Below are positions 7,908 through 17,749 of a DNA stretch of 64,000 nucleotides, one piece after another. Where the stretch lies: positions 16,548-80,547 of the forward strand of contig NZ_JEMF01000097.1 in NCBI RefSeq assembly GCF_000591415.1, written 5' to 3'. The number at the start of each line of letters is the position of its first letter. Position 1 is the stretch's first letter. Under the pieces are notes generated by a model. It ran no database searches, was not told where the DNA came from, and saw only the letters and a list, made by a program, of their open reading frames with translations. Made by a program: the position numbers and the translations under genes. The stretch is from Cobetia crustatorum. GTDB taxonomy: Bacteria > Pseudomonadota > Gammaproteobacteria > Pseudomonadales > Halomonadaceae.

Positions 7908-10388
7908 GTGAAGCGGCAGCCGGACTCATCATTACCTTTACCTGATCAGCAAAAGGAGGCGTCACATACCGCGTCATCACCTGATGCCACGGATGTCTTG
8001 ACGTCTCCTGCCCCCGCGCGCTGGCCCCTCTGGCTGGGCATGGCCATCAGCATTGCCTTCCTGCTGGCCGCGTTGGGGGTGGGCAGCATCATCTTGCATA
8101 ACCAGGTGCGGCTGGAAGATCGCACGCGCGATGACGCCGTCTGGACCATCTACAAGCTGGATCGGGAAGCCATGAGTCTGGCATCGACGATATCCCGTTA
8201 TCCTCGCGCCACGGAGCCTGAGCGTACGTTGATCTGGCAGCAGGTATTACAGACCTACGAGCTGCTCTACAGTCGCACCTATATTTTCCGACGCGGTGAC
8301 TTCCAGCGCCATCTACTGACGTTACCGGCGGTGCCGCTATTGGCCGACGAGGTGATGAGCCAGATCGATTATATCGATACGCGGCTGGCCCCTTGGCGTG
8401 GTGCTGATGCCGAGCCCGATACGGCCAGCGTCAAGGACTTGCAGGTACTAAGCGATGCTGTCAGCCGTTCCACTCAATCCCTCCTGCTGCGCGTGCGAGC
8501 GCGATTGGCTGAGGAGCTGACTGCCGAGCGCCATGAGCGTGACCAGCTTATCCGATTGATGTTGCTATTGCTGGGCCTGATGCTGCTGGCTACGTTGATG
8601 GTCAGTCGGCAGGTCTGGTTGCAGGCGCGTGGACGTGAGGAGTCTCGCCAACAGTTGTTGATGCTGTCTTCTGCTCTCAAGCACGAAGCGGCGCGCGCCG
8701 AGCAGGCCAGTCGTGCCAAATCAGATTTCCTGGCCACCATGAGTCATGAGATTCGCACACCTCTCAATGGGGTGATCGGCATGAGTGAGCTGTTGCTTGC
8801 CGAGCCGTTGCAACCCAGTGCGCGTCGTTACGCTACTAGCTTGCGTGATAGTGGTGAAGTCTTGATGGGGCTGGTCGATGACGTGCTGGATTTCTCCAAG
8901 ATTGAAGCCGGCAAGCTGAGTATCGAGCGACGGCCATTTGATCTCCACCTGGCGATCAATGGCGTGATTGATCTGCTGCTACCGCAGATGGATGACACGC
9001 GAGTGGTCTTTGTTGATCGTCGTTCTCCTCTGCTGCCAGAGCACGTGATGGGTGACTCGGTGCGTCTGCGCCAGGTATTGCTCAATCTGCTCTCGAATGC
9101 CTTCAAGTTTACCGAGCAAGGCCAGGTCAGCCTGAAGATCGAGGCATTGCCTGCGGGTCGTATTCGCTTTGAGGTGAATGATACGGGCATCGGTATCAGT
9201 GATGAGCAAGCCATTCATCTGTTTGAGCCCTTCACGCAGGGTGACTTGTCGACGGCACGACGCTTTGGCGGTACCGGGCTTGGGTTGTCAATTTCACGTC
9301 GATTGGTTGAGCTGATGGGAGGCCGGCTGGGCGTCAAGCGGCGCACTGGCAGAGGGGCTTGTTTCTGGTTCGAGCTACCGTTGACGCGGACGTCAAGTAT
9401 TCTCAAGCAGCTGGATGATTCAAGCACGTTGTCGAGTAGTCACGGCGAGCAGGTGCTGGTAGTGGATGACAACCACATCAATCGCGAAGTGGCGCGTGCA
9501 ATGCTCGCCGGATTGGGCTATTCGGTGGCTGCGGTTGATAGTGGAAAAGCGGCGTTGGCCTGGTACGCAAGCCACCCTGACGTCGTGTTGATATTGCTCG
9601 ACCTGCGCATGCCCGAGCTGGATGGCTTTGCGGTCGCGCGTCGCTGGCGCGCATTGGAGCGTAGCGAAGAACGCCCGCCTAGCTTGATTGTCGCCATGAC
9701 GGCGAATGTCGAAGCAGGTGAGCGTGCCCGTTGTCTGGCCTCGGGTATGAACGATTTCTTGTCCAAGCCCATGCGGCGTCAGCAGCTCGCCAACATGCTG
9801 GTACGTTGGCAGGCTGCTGGTAATGAGCCGGGAGTCTGGCGGGTTGAGCCATTCGAGACCGAACGTTATGCAGCAAGGTATTTCGAGAAAGAGGGCTTGG
9901 AAGCCTGGCGTTACGAGACAGGACACTGGGAGGAAGAGAGTTCGACAGTGGGTCGCTTTGAGAAAGGATTTCCGAGGGTAGAATCTTTTGAGAAAGCCTC
10001 ACCCATCTTGAGCAAGGCCAAGACAGCGGCAGCGCCGTACACAGCCTTGCCGCACCAGAGAAATATGAGCCCCTCACCTGCTGGGGGGCTGCATGATGAG
10101 CTGGATGCCGATAGCATCGCAGCGCTGGAAAAGGCCTTTAGCGAGCAGCTGGATCAGCAAATAGGGCGACTCCGACGTGCACTGGATGGTATGGATCTCG
10201 CCCAGCTTCGTCATGAAGCACATTTGCTGAAAGGGAGTGCAGCCACCTTGGGTTACGGGCTTCTGAGCGATGCAGCCCAGCTATTGGAGCAGCAGCTCGC
10301 CGTGCATGCACCACGTACGCGTATCGAGGCTGCCGCCACTGCCTTGCTGGCCGAGATTCGTGATCACCGTGTGATGGACAATGCCTGA
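7908..10388 (+). CDS. Hybrid sensor histidine kinase with REC and Hpt domains
   Basis: An 826-residue membrane phosphorelay kinase. Order: transmembrane helix near residues 40-65, a periplasmic region, a second helix near 215-235, HisKA with H280 in [10 protein letters not shown], HATPase (N box [12 protein letters not shown] boxes NDTGIGIS and [10 protein letters not shown]), a receiver with D565 in [11 protein letters not shown], and a C-terminal Hpt with H772 in [12 protein letters not shown]. Start is GTG at 7908 behind GGGAG; the nearby ATG at 7903 is out of frame and opens only a two-codon frame. The receiver-Hpt linker contains aromatic/charged repeats (see findings). No cognate response regulator is adjacent. 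Confidence 0.92.
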   Translation: MKRQPDSSLPLPDQQKEASHTASSPDATDVLTSPAPARWPLWLGMAISIAFLLAALGVGSIILHNQVRLEDRTRDDAVWTIYKLDREAMSLASTISRYPRATEPERTLIWQQVLQTYELLYSRTYIFRRGDFQRHLLTLPAVPLLADEVMSQIDYIDTRLAPWRGADAEPDTASVKDLQVLSDAVSRSTQSLLLRVRARLAEELTAERHERDQLIRLMLLLLGLMLLATLMVSRQVWLQARGREESRQQLLMLSSALKHEAARAEQASRAKSDFLATMSHEIRTPLNGVIGMSELLLAEPLQPSARRYATSLRDSGEVLMGLVDDVLDFSKIEAGKLSIERRPFDLHLAINGVIDLLLPQMDDTRVVFVDRRSPLLPEHVMGDSVRLRQVLLNLLSNAFKFTEQGQVSLKIEALPAGRIRFEVNDTGIGISDEQAIHLFEPFTQGDLSTARRFGGTGLGLSISRRLVELMGGRLGVKRRTGRGACFWFELPLTRTSSILKQLDDSSTLSSSHGEQVLVVDDNHINREVARAMLAGLGYSVAAVDSGKAALAWYASHPDVVLILLDLRMPELDGFAVARRWRALERSEERPPSLIVAMTANVEAGERARCLASGMNDFLSKPMRRQQLANMLVRWQAAGNEPGVWRVEPFETERYAARYFEKEGLEAWRYETGHWEEESSTVGRFEKGFPRVESFEKASPILSKAKTAAAPYTALPHQRNMSPSPAGGLHDELDADSIAALEKAFSEQLDQQIGRLRRALDGMDLAQLRHEAHLLKGSAATLGYGLLSDAAQLLEQQLAVHAPRTRIEAAATALLAEIRDHRVMDNA

Positions 10389-10429
10389 TGCTCACTAACC
10401 CCTTGACGCGATTGGCGTTGGTGGCCTTG

Positions 10430-11440
10430 TCACGTGACGGCTTGGCGTCTGCGTAGCTCACGCTCGACCAGAGTCACGCCAGGCGTGGTTTTTCCTTTGA
10501 TGGCCTGCAGTGCGAGCGTCAGTGTGGTATCGGCAATGCGTTGATGGCACTGGGGAAGCGAGTGGATTGGCAGCGGTAGGAAGTCCAGCAAGCGGTCATC
10601 GCCAAAGCTGGCCATCGCCTTGGGCGGGTTAGCCGGTGTGCCGTGGCTGAACAGTACATCGAGTGCGCCATCCATCAGCGTATAAGAAGCCGTCACGATA
10701 GCCTCCGGCATTGGCGAATGCTCAAGATAGGCTTCCAAAGCCTTGGCGCCGGCATCGCGTTCATAGCGCGCGGCATGTAGCGTCGTTTCTGTTATCTCCG
10801 CACCTTCTGCCTCACGGTAGGTCTTGAGAGCCGCTTGCATACCTCGGGCCCGCTCCTTTGAAATCTCCATGTCCGGCAGTGCGTCCAGCCACAATAGTCG
10901 CTCGGGAGAGTGCTCCAGTACGGCAGCGGTCAGCTGACGTGCGGCGTCTTCATTGTTGCTGACGACGCTGGCGAAGTGACGCGTATCCAGTGCACGGTCA
11001 ACGCCGATGACCGGGAAGCCATCCAGTCCTAGTTCACGATAGAAGGGATCATCCGGTGCCAGGCAGCTGGCCGTGATCAGAGCATCCACTCGACGTGCCT
11101 TGAGCATGCGTGCCAATTCGCGTTCGGTGTCCGGCATATCATCAGAGCAGACGATGAATAGCTGGTAATCACGCTCGCGTGCGCCACGCTCCAGCAGCTT
11201 GGCCAAGCGTGCGTAACTTGCGTTTTCCAGGTCTGGCAGCATGAAGCCCAGTGTGCGGCTTGCACCACGTCGTAGCGCCGCTGCTTGCGCATCAATACGA
11301 TAGTGATGGCGCTGCACCACGGCCATGACTCGCTCCACCGTTTGTGGGCTGATACGTCGGGCCTGTGCCTGTCCATTGACCACGTAGCTGGCGGTGGTTC
11401 TTGAGACGCCTGCGAGACGAGCGATTTCTGCCAGGGTCAT
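10430..11440 (-). CDS. cra: Cra/FruR, LacI-family fructose repressor
   Basis: A LacI-family regulator of 336 residues, divergent from the fru operon. The N-terminal helix-turn-helix (MTLAEIARLAGVSRTTASYV) is followed by the hinge (RISPQTVERVMAVVQRHHYR) and a periplasmic-binding-like sugar domain (GFMLPDLENASYARLAKLLE..., with SFGDDRLLDFLPLPIHSL near the end), all typical of Cra. The effector is known to be fructose 1-phosphate. I chose the ATG at 11440 because AAGGA lies 7 bases upstream and it gives the standard MTLAEIA start; an in-frame ATG at 11482 would add 14 residues. It probably represses fruBKA. Confidence 0.93.
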   Translation of the reverse strand: MTLAEIARLAGVSRTTASYVVNGQAQARRISPQTVERVMAVVQRHHYRIDAQAAALRRGASRTLGFMLPDLENASYARLAKLLERGARERDYQLFIVCSDDMPDTERELARMLKARRVDALITASCLAPDDPFYRELGLDGFPVIGVDRALDTRHFASVVSNNEDAARQLTAAVLEHSPERLLWLDALPDMEISKERARGMQAALKTYREAEGAEITETTLHAARYERDAGAKALEAYLEHSPMPEAIVTASYTLMDGALDVLFSHGTPANPPKAMASFGDDRLLDFLPLPIHSLPQCHQRIADTTLTLALQAIKGKTTPGVTLVERELRRRQAVT

Positions 11441-11642
11441 GCCGCTATCCTTGCTGGGAAAGTGGGTCGCCTGCCGCGACACCGTTCACAAGATGATGCG
11501 TATTTGTGAGGCTTGGTGCAAATCATTGGCGCCATCCCCCACCACAGGCGGGTCTACGGCCAATGTATAGTATGAGAATAGCGGGTTCTAGCGGCTTTCT
11601 ACTTGATAAAATGTCGTAAACCCTCCAGCATGAAATCTATTA

Positions 11643-11669
11643 GGTGACACGATTCATCTAGTTGTCACC
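11643..11669. promoter_or_regulatory. Putative Cra operator upstream of fruB
   Basis: TGACACGATTCA at 11645-11656 matches the E. coli Cra core (TGAAACGNTTCA) at all but one base. It sits 77 bases before fruB, between cra and its expected target. It overlaps a wider inverted repeat, GGTGACA (11643-11649) with TGTCACC (11663-11669). Binding is inferred. Confidence 0.7.
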
Positions 11670-11733
11670 ATCATGCGCGATTCACGCCACCCCATTAGCG
11701 CCCGTCTGTGAGAGGGGCCTCAAGGAGCCTGCC

Positions 11734-14727
11734 ATGCTCAGCCTCGATCGAGAGGATATTCTCCTCGCCGCCCATGCCACTGACTGGCGTGATGCCTTGC
11801 AGCAGGCTGCCGATGCGCTGGTGGCGGGTGGGCGTGCAACAGTGGCCTATCGTGAAGGCCTGTTGGCTCGCGAAGCGCAGTCTTCGACCTATCTAGGACA
11901 GGGAATCGCGATTCCTCACGGTACGCCGGACAGTCGTGATGCGGTGTTGTCCACCGGAGTACGTGTGCTGCAGTTTCCCGACGGCGTTGAGTGGCACGAT
12001 GGCAATCGTGTCTTTCTGCTGGTCACGATCGCGGCGCAATCCGATGAGCATCTCGACATCCTGCGTGCTCTGACGCGTGTACTTGATCGTGACGGCGTCA
12101 GTGAACGTCTGGCGACCGCCAGTGAGCCGGAGCAGATTCTCGCCGAGCTGGGCCAAGAGGTGAAGCCGGCGCGACTTGATGCCGATACCGTGCTGACAGG
12201 CTTCCCTGCGCGTGATCGTGATGAGCTGGTACTGGCGGCGGCGGCACGACTGCGTCAGGCCGGCTGTGTCGGCGATGGTTTCATCAGCGCCATGTTATCG
12301 GCTGAGCCGCGTGCACTGGGTCAGGGCATCTGGCTGGTACAGTCAGATCAGGACGTGTTGCAGGCTGGGCTTGCTGTGGTGACGCCCGAGAAATCGCTGG
12401 AAACGCGCCACGGGCGTATCAATGCACTGGCCTGTCTGGCGCGTGTGCCTTCACAAGGGCAACACCACAGGCCGCTGCTCGAACGCCTGTTGATCTTGTT
12501 GGAAGACGGCGGCGGTGACCGCCTGCCGGGCCTCTCTACCGCTGCACTGTTGGCCCGCCTGTCGGGAGAATCAGCTACGGCACAGGTGGTGCGCGTGACG
12601 CTGCTTAACGCGCATGGACTGCATGCGCGGCCCGCCAAGCAGTTGGTACAGGCTGCGCGAGATGCCGGTGAACGGCACGGTGTCATTCCCTCGCTGCGCC
12701 TTGAAGAGGGTGGTGATGGTGTCGTCAGTGCTGCGAGCTTGACCAAGGTGTTGGGGCTAGGGGCGCGTCGTGGTCAGGCGTTGGTATTCAGTGCCGCGAC
12801 TGAGGATCAGGCCAAGGCCGAGGCAGCACTGGCCATGATGGTGGCGGCTGTACAGGCCGGATTGGGAGAAGCGGTCGAGCCATTGGCCGACCAGCGCCCG
12901 ACGGCAGGCACTTCCGTGATTGAGTCAGCAGGGCAGACGTCTGATGTCGAGGCACCGACTGCGGATAGTGTAGTGCCTGCGGTGGCCGCATCGCCGGGCA
13001 TGGCGATTGCCCCTTGCTGGGTGATGCGTCTACCGCGCTTTGATTACTCTGCGCGCAGTGACGCGGGCGCTGACAATGAGGTCGCGCGCCTTGAGGTCGG
13101 AATCCAGGAGGCTCGCCTGCAGCTGCAGGCGTTGGTCAATCGTGCTGAAGGTGCCGAGATGGCCGAGATCCTCTCGATGCACGAAGAGATGCTCGGTGAC
13201 CCTGAGCTGTTCGTCGCCGCGCGTGAAAGCCTTGAAGAAGGCAGCAGTGCGGAAGCGGCCTGGTGGTCGGCCATCGACAGTGCCGCCCGCGCGCAGGAAA
13301 ACCTGGCAGACCGGCTGCTGGCCGAACGTGCCGCTGACTTGCGGGATGTCGGGCGTCGCGTACTGGGCGTGCTGACAGAAACCCCGTTGCCGAGCGCGCC
13401 GGAAACGCCGCACGTGCTGGTGACGGAAGATATCGGCCCCTCCGATGTTGCACGATTGGACACCACGCGCGTGCGCGGGTTGGTGACGGCATTGGGCGGC
13501 GCGACCTCGCATAGTGCGATCCTGGCGCGTTCACTGGGCATTCCGGCGGTGGTCGGGGCAGGGCAGAGCGTGCTGGCGATTGCCGATGGTACTGAATTGA
13601 TCGTCGACGGTGAGCGGGGTCGTGTCAGCGTCGCGCCTTCTGCCAGTCGCCGCGCCCGGGCTGAAGAGGCCATCGCTGGCCGTGAGCAGCGTCAGGCCGC
13701 CGCGTGGGAATCCCGCATGGCGCCGGCAATGACACGTGATGGTCATCATGTCGAGGTCGTGGCCAACCTTGGCAACACCGCGCATGCCGGTGATGCGGTT
13801 GAACGCGGCGCAGAAGGGGTGGGTCTGCTACGTACCGAGTTCGTGTTCATGGCGCACCCGCAAGCGCCGGATCTCGCGACTCAGATCACTCAATACGGCG
13901 AGGCGTTGGATGCGCTTGACGGTCGTCCGCTGGTGGCACGCACGCTGGATGTGGGTGGCGACAAGCCGCTGTCCTACTGGCCGCTGCCGCGTGAAGACAA
14001 TCCTTTCCTGGGCCTGCGCGGCATTCGCCTAGCGCTGACTCGCCCTGAAGTGCTCGAGACACAAGTGCGGGCGCTGTTGACAGCGGCGGGTTCGCGTCCG
14101 ATCCGGCTGATGTTCCCGATGGTAAAAGACCTCGCCGAGCTACGTGCTGCTCGTGTGATCGTTGATCGCGTGCGGGATGAGCTGGACGCGGCACATGAGG
14201 CCGAGCATGGTCAGCCGCCTCAGCGTGATGTGCAAGTGGGGGTGATGATCGAGATCCCCTCCGCTGCCTTGACGGCGGCGAGCATCGCGCCGGAAGTCGA
14301 TTTCTTCTCCGTTGGCACCAATGACCTGACTCAGTACACCTTGGCGATCGACCGTGGCCACGCCACGTTGTCAGCACAGGCCGATGGCTTGCATCCCGCA
14401 GTGCTGCGTCTGATCGAGATGACCGTCAACGCTGCCCATGCCCACGGCGCCTGGGTAGGCGTCTGTGGTGAGCTGGCAAGCGATGATCAGGCGGTGGGGG
14501 TGTTGGTGGGGCTGGGCGTGGATGAGTTGTCGGTATCCAGTCGCCAGATTCCGCTGGTCAAGGCACGTGTCCGCGAGCTGGATTTGGCCACCGCGCGTGA
14601 GCAGGCGCGTGTCGCGCTGATTCAACCGACCTCCGAAGACGTGCGCAGTGCGCTGGATACGCTGCTCGATCATGCTGACACCGCACAGGGCACGTCACTG
14701 GATACTCTCAATCAGGAGTCGGTGTGA
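11734..14727 (+). CDS. fruB: FruB, fructose PTS multiphosphoryl transfer protein (EIIA-HPr-EI)
   Basis: A 997-residue fusion carrying the cytoplasmic phosphate chain for fructose uptake. Domains: EIIA-Fru at residues 1-150 with active H62 in AIPHGTPDSRDA; a spacer of about 130 residues resembling a second EIIA-like module; HPr near 285-375 with H297 in HGLHARPAK; and enzyme I from about 420 with H593 in GGATSHSAILARSLG, the PEP-binding region VGTNDLTQYTLAIDR and GVCGELASD. It can pass phosphate from PEP to FruA without separate EI or HPr. The start follows AAGGAG at 11722. Its stop overlaps the fruK start (TGATG). Confidence 0.95.
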   Translation: MLSLDREDILLAAHATDWRDALQQAADALVAGGRATVAYREGLLAREAQSSTYLGQGIAIPHGTPDSRDAVLSTGVRVLQFPDGVEWHDGNRVFLLVTIAAQSDEHLDILRALTRVLDRDGVSERLATASEPEQILAELGQEVKPARLDADTVLTGFPARDRDELVLAAAARLRQAGCVGDGFISAMLSAEPRALGQGIWLVQSDQDVLQAGLAVVTPEKSLETRHGRINALACLARVPSQGQHHRPLLERLLILLEDGGGDRLPGLSTAALLARLSGESATAQVVRVTLLNAHGLHARPAKQLVQAARDAGERHGVIPSLRLEEGGDGVVSAASLTKVLGLGARRGQALVFSAATEDQAKAEAALAMMVAAVQAGLGEAVEPLADQRPTAGTSVIESAGQTSDVEAPTADSVVPAVAASPGMAIAPCWVMRLPRFDYSARSDAGADNEVARLEVGIQEARLQLQALVNRAEGAEMAEILSMHEEMLGDPELFVAARESLEEGSSAEAAWWSAIDSAARAQENLADRLLAERAADLRDVGRRVLGVLTETPLPSAPETPHVLVTEDIGPSDVARLDTTRVRGLVTALGGATSHSAILARSLGIPAVVGAGQSVLAIADGTELIVDGERGRVSVAPSASRRARAEEAIAGREQRQAAAWESRMAPAMTRDGHHVEVVANLGNTAHAGDAVERGAEGVGLLRTEFVFMAHPQAPDLATQITQYGEALDALDGRPLVARTLDVGGDKPLSYWPLPREDNPFLGLRGIRLALTRPEVLETQVRALLTAAGSRPIRLMFPMVKDLAELRAARVIVDRVRDELDAAHEAEHGQPPQRDVQVGVMIEIPSAALTAASIAPEVDFFSVGTNDLTQYTLAIDRGHATLSAQADGLHPAVLRLIEMTVNAAHAHGAWVGVCGELASDDQAVGVLVGLGVDELSVSSRQIPLVKARVRELDLATAREQARVALIQPTSEDVRSALDTLLDHADTAQGTSLDTLNQESV

Positions 14728-15836
14728 TGGCTGGTGCAGCGAAGAACATGAGCAATGGCACGGCTTCACTGACAGGTGCAGTAGATGAGTTGACAGGTGA
14801 ACTGACAGACAAGCTGGTACGTGATGCGGGCAGCTGTCCGGTGCTGTGCGTGACGCTCAATCCGGCATTGGACCTGACCATCACACTGAGCAGTCTGACG
14901 CTGGGCAAGGTCAATCGCGCAGATGGTAATCAGTTGGAAGCTGCCGGCAAGGGCATCAATGTGGCACGGGTACTGGCTTCTCTCGGGCATCCGATCACGC
15001 TGACCGGCTTTCTGGGCCGCGACAATCAGGCCGATTTCACTGCCGCCTTCTCGACCTGGGGCCTGACAGACGCTTTCGAACGTGTGTCAGGCGCAACGCG
15101 TATCAACGTCAAACTCGGTGAAACCAGTGGGCGTGTCACCGATATCAATGGGGCCGGCATGCAGGTTGATGCTGATGCATTCGCGCGTCTTGAAGCCCGC
15201 ATTGATGAGTGGATCGCTCAACGAGACAGTGTTGATGGCGTTGCAGTGGTCATCGCGGGCAGCCTGCCGCCGGGTATTACGCATATGCAGTTGGCGTCGC
15301 TGGTGAGTCGTGTACGCGCTCAGTCAGTTGATTGCTGGCTCGATACCAGTGGTGCGGCGCTGGAAGCGGGTCTTGCGGCATGCCCGACGGCGGTCAAGCC
15401 CAACGAGCAGGAGCTAGCGTTGTGGGCAGGTGAGCCATTGGACAGCGACGCCGCCCGTGAGCGTGCCCTGATGCAGCTTGTCGATCACGGCATTCGTGAA
15501 GCACTGATTTCCGCTGGGCCAGAAGGCGTGCTGTGGACCCGCCCCAATGCGGTAACGCTACGTGCCCGTCCGCCACGCATGCAGGTAGTCAGTACCGTGT
15601 GCGCTGGCGATACACTGCTGGCAGCCATGCTGCATGGCGTGCTGTGTCATCCCGTGGCCTCGCCCGCCACGCGCGAACGGATACTGCGCTTTGCGACGGC
15701 CTTGTCGGCCGAAGCAGTGACGCACCCGGGGCCGGGCAATCCGCTCGCTTCCCAGCTTGAATTCCTCCAACAACACACCAGCATCGAGACACTGGCGCCT
15801 GCCGATGTCGAGACAGCCGGAGAGTCACGCCAATGA
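14727..15836 (+). CDS. fruK: FruK, 1-phosphofructokinase
   Basis: PfkB-family kinase of 369 residues converting fructose 1-phosphate to fructose 1,6-bisphosphate. Seen: the N-terminal VTLNPALDLTITL, GKGINVARVLASLG (PfkB signature 1 region), and signature 2 with the catalytic aspartate in VSTVCAGDTLLAAML. The usual GAGD is CAGD here, a conservative change. The first 40 residues before VLCVTLNPALD are an extra, low-complexity leader compared with E. coli FruK. ATG at 14727 overlaps the fruB stop and has AGGAG 9 bases upstream; the last four bases overlap fruA. Confidence 0.94.
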   Translation: MAGAAKNMSNGTASLTGAVDELTGELTDKLVRDAGSCPVLCVTLNPALDLTITLSSLTLGKVNRADGNQLEAAGKGINVARVLASLGHPITLTGFLGRDNQADFTAAFSTWGLTDAFERVSGATRINVKLGETSGRVTDINGAGMQVDADAFARLEARIDEWIAQRDSVDGVAVVIAGSLPPGITHMQLASLVSRVRAQSVDCWLDTSGAALEAGLAACPTAVKPNEQELALWAGEPLDSDAARERALMQLVDHGIREALISAGPEGVLWTRPNAVTLRARPPRMQVVSTVCAGDTLLAAMLHGVLCHPVASPATRERILRFATALSAEAVTHPGPGNPLASQLEFLQQHTSIETLAPADVETAGESRQ

Positions 15837-17632
15837 ACGTCATTATCGTCACCGCCTGCCCGAGTGGCATGGCGACTACCTTCCTGGCAGCGCGCCGTCT
15901 GGAACAGGCCGCGCGTCGTCATGGTTGGAATCCTGTCATCGACATGCATTCCGAGCTTGAGGCTGGCATCACGCTGAGCGAGTCTCAGCTGGACGCCGCC
16001 GAGCTGGTGATCGTGGCAGCGTCGCCTGTCGCGAGTGCCGGGCTTGAGCGTTTCGTGGGTATGCAGGTGCATGTTGCCTCCATCGAGGAGGCCTTGCCGG
16101 ACCCCGAAGCCTTCCTCGCGATGGCGGAGTCGCGTGCTCGTCGGCTGGAAAGCGCGGATCTGGGCAGTATTGATCTGACGAAATCTGGTCTGAGCAGCGC
16201 CGTGCCTGAAAATGTAGGGACGACTACTCAGACAGCCGCCAAGTCCGTGCCGTCCATCGTGGCCGTGACGGCCTGCCCGACGGGGGTAGCGCATACCTTC
16301 ATGGCGGCAGAGGCGTTGAGCGAGGCAGGGCGTGCATTGGGCTATCCGACGCGCGTCGAGACCCAGGGCTCAGTTGGTGCACAGGACGCGCTCACCGAGC
16401 AGGAAATTGCGGACGCCGATGTCGTGATTCTGGCCTGCGATATCGAGGTCGATCCGACCCGTTTTGCCGGTAAACGCGTCTGGCGCACCTCTACCAGCAC
16501 GGCGCTCAAGAAGCCGCGCGATACCATTGAAGAGGCCTTCGAAGGCGCACAGGTACAGCCGGCAGGCGGTGAAAAGCAGGGCAGTGGTCAGCAACAGGGC
16601 GAGAAACGCGGCCCTTATAAGCATCTGCTCACTGGCGTGTCCTTCATGCTGCCGATGGTAGTGGCGGGCGGCTTGATGATTGCGCTGTCCTTCATCTTCG
16701 GTATCAAGGCCTTCGAGGAGGAAGGGACACTGGCGGCAGCACTGATGCAGATTGGCGGTGGTGCAGCCTTCAAGTTGATGATTCCGGTACTGGCCGGCTA
16801 TATCGCCTATTCCATCGCTGACCGTCCGGGCATCACACCCGGCATGATTGGCGGCTTGCTGGCCTCCACGTTGGATGCCGGCTTCCTCGGCGGCATCATC
16901 GCTGGTTTTCTGGCGGGCTATACCGCGCTCGGCCTGAGCCGTTACGTCAAGCTGCCGCAGTCGATCGAATCGCTCAAACCGATTCTGATCATCCCGCTGG
17001 TGGCGAGCTTGATCACCGGTCTGGTGATGATCTATGTCGTCGGGACGCCCGTGGCAGGCTTGATGTCGGCACTGACGAATTATCTGGAATCGATGGGTTC
17101 GGCGAATGCCGTGCTGCTGGGCATCCTGCTGGGTGCGATGATGTGCTTTGATCTGGGCGGACCGGTCAACAAGGCTGCCTACGCGTTCGGTGTGGGCCTG
17201 CTGGCCAGCGAAACCTACGCGCCGATGGCGGCCATCATGGCGGCAGGCATGGTGCCGGCACTCGGCATGGGGCTGGCCAGTTTCATCGCGCGCAACAAGT
17301 TTGCCGTGCCGGAGCGTGAAGCTGGCAAGGCCAGTTTCGTGCTTGGGCTGTGCTTCATCTCTGAGGGTGCGATTCCCTTCGCTGCCAAGGACCCGTTGCG
17401 CGTGATTCCGTCCTGCATGGCCGGTGGTGCAGTGACTGGCGCGCTGTCGATGCTGGTCGGTGCCAAGCTGGTCGCACCGCATGGCGGCCTGTTTGTACTG
17501 CTGATCCCCAATGCCATCAATGTGCCGTTGCTGTATCTGGGAGCCATCGTGGCCGGCACCCTGATTACCGGCATCGGTTATGCCATGCTCAAGAAGGGCG
17601 CACAGCAGGTCGAGACGGCTGCCGTGAGCTGA
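15833..17632 (+). CDS. fruA: FruA, fructose PTS EIIB'-EIIB-EIIC permease
   Basis: Inner-membrane fructose transporter, 599 residues. Two IIB-type domains precede the channel: IIB' with C9 in VTACPSGMATT and IIB with C148 in VTACPTGVAHTFMAAEAL, the latter the expected phosphorylated cysteine. A Gln/Gly-rich linker near 245-260 leads to a IIC domain with eight or more membrane segments (LLTGVSFMLPMVVAGGLMIAL, then FDLGGPVNKAAYAFG and CFISEGAIPFAAKDP). The start overlaps the fruK stop by four bases (ATGA), so fruBKA is a tightly coupled operon. Confidence 0.95.
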   Translation: MNVIIVTACPSGMATTFLAARRLEQAARRHGWNPVIDMHSELEAGITLSESQLDAAELVIVAASPVASAGLERFVGMQVHVASIEEALPDPEAFLAMAESRARRLESADLGSIDLTKSGLSSAVPENVGTTTQTAAKSVPSIVAVTACPTGVAHTFMAAEALSEAGRALGYPTRVETQGSVGAQDALTEQEIADADVVILACDIEVDPTRFAGKRVWRTSTSTALKKPRDTIEEAFEGAQVQPAGGEKQGSGQQQGEKRGPYKHLLTGVSFMLPMVVAGGLMIALSFIFGIKAFEEEGTLAAALMQIGGGAAFKLMIPVLAGYIAYSIADRPGITPGMIGGLLASTLDAGFLGGIIAGFLAGYTALGLSRYVKLPQSIESLKPILIIPLVASLITGLVMIYVVGTPVAGLMSALTNYLESMGSANAVLLGILLGAMMCFDLGGPVNKAAYAFGVGLLASETYAPMAAIMAAGMVPALGMGLASFIARNKFAVPEREAGKASFVLGLCFISEGAIPFAAKDPLRVIPSCMAGGAVTGALSMLVGAKLVAPHGGLFVLLIPNAINVPLLYLGAIVAGTLITGIGYAMLKKGAQQVETAAVS

Positions 17633-17651
17633 GAAGGGTGCTTGCAGCTGA

Positions 17652-17697
17652 ACACTAAAAAGCCCCGCTCGGTTACCCGAGCGGGGCTTTTTAGTGT
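17652..17697. terminator. Bidirectional terminator between fruA and betT
   Basis: A perfect 21-base-pair hairpin with a 4-base loop, flanked by A5 on the left and T5 on the right inside the stem, so it can end both converging transcripts. A second hairpin (17698-17734, GAGAGCCC pairing with GGGCTCTC) follows before the betT stop. Confidence 0.95.
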
Positions 17698-17749
17698 CTG
17701 AGAGCCCGCAGAGGTTTCCCCTGTGGGCTCTCAGGTAGCGCAGTCCTTA

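Noticed and set aside
15833..16300. The two IIB copies in FruA as an assembly duplication
   Set aside because: The two halves are diverged in sequence (PSGMATT against PTGVAHT) and a IIB'-IIB-IIC order is normal for FruA.
16370..17482. Long minus-strand open frame opposite fruA
   Set aside because: It is a composition shadow: rich in His, Gln and Arg, with no motif, and entirely inside the well-supported fruA gene.
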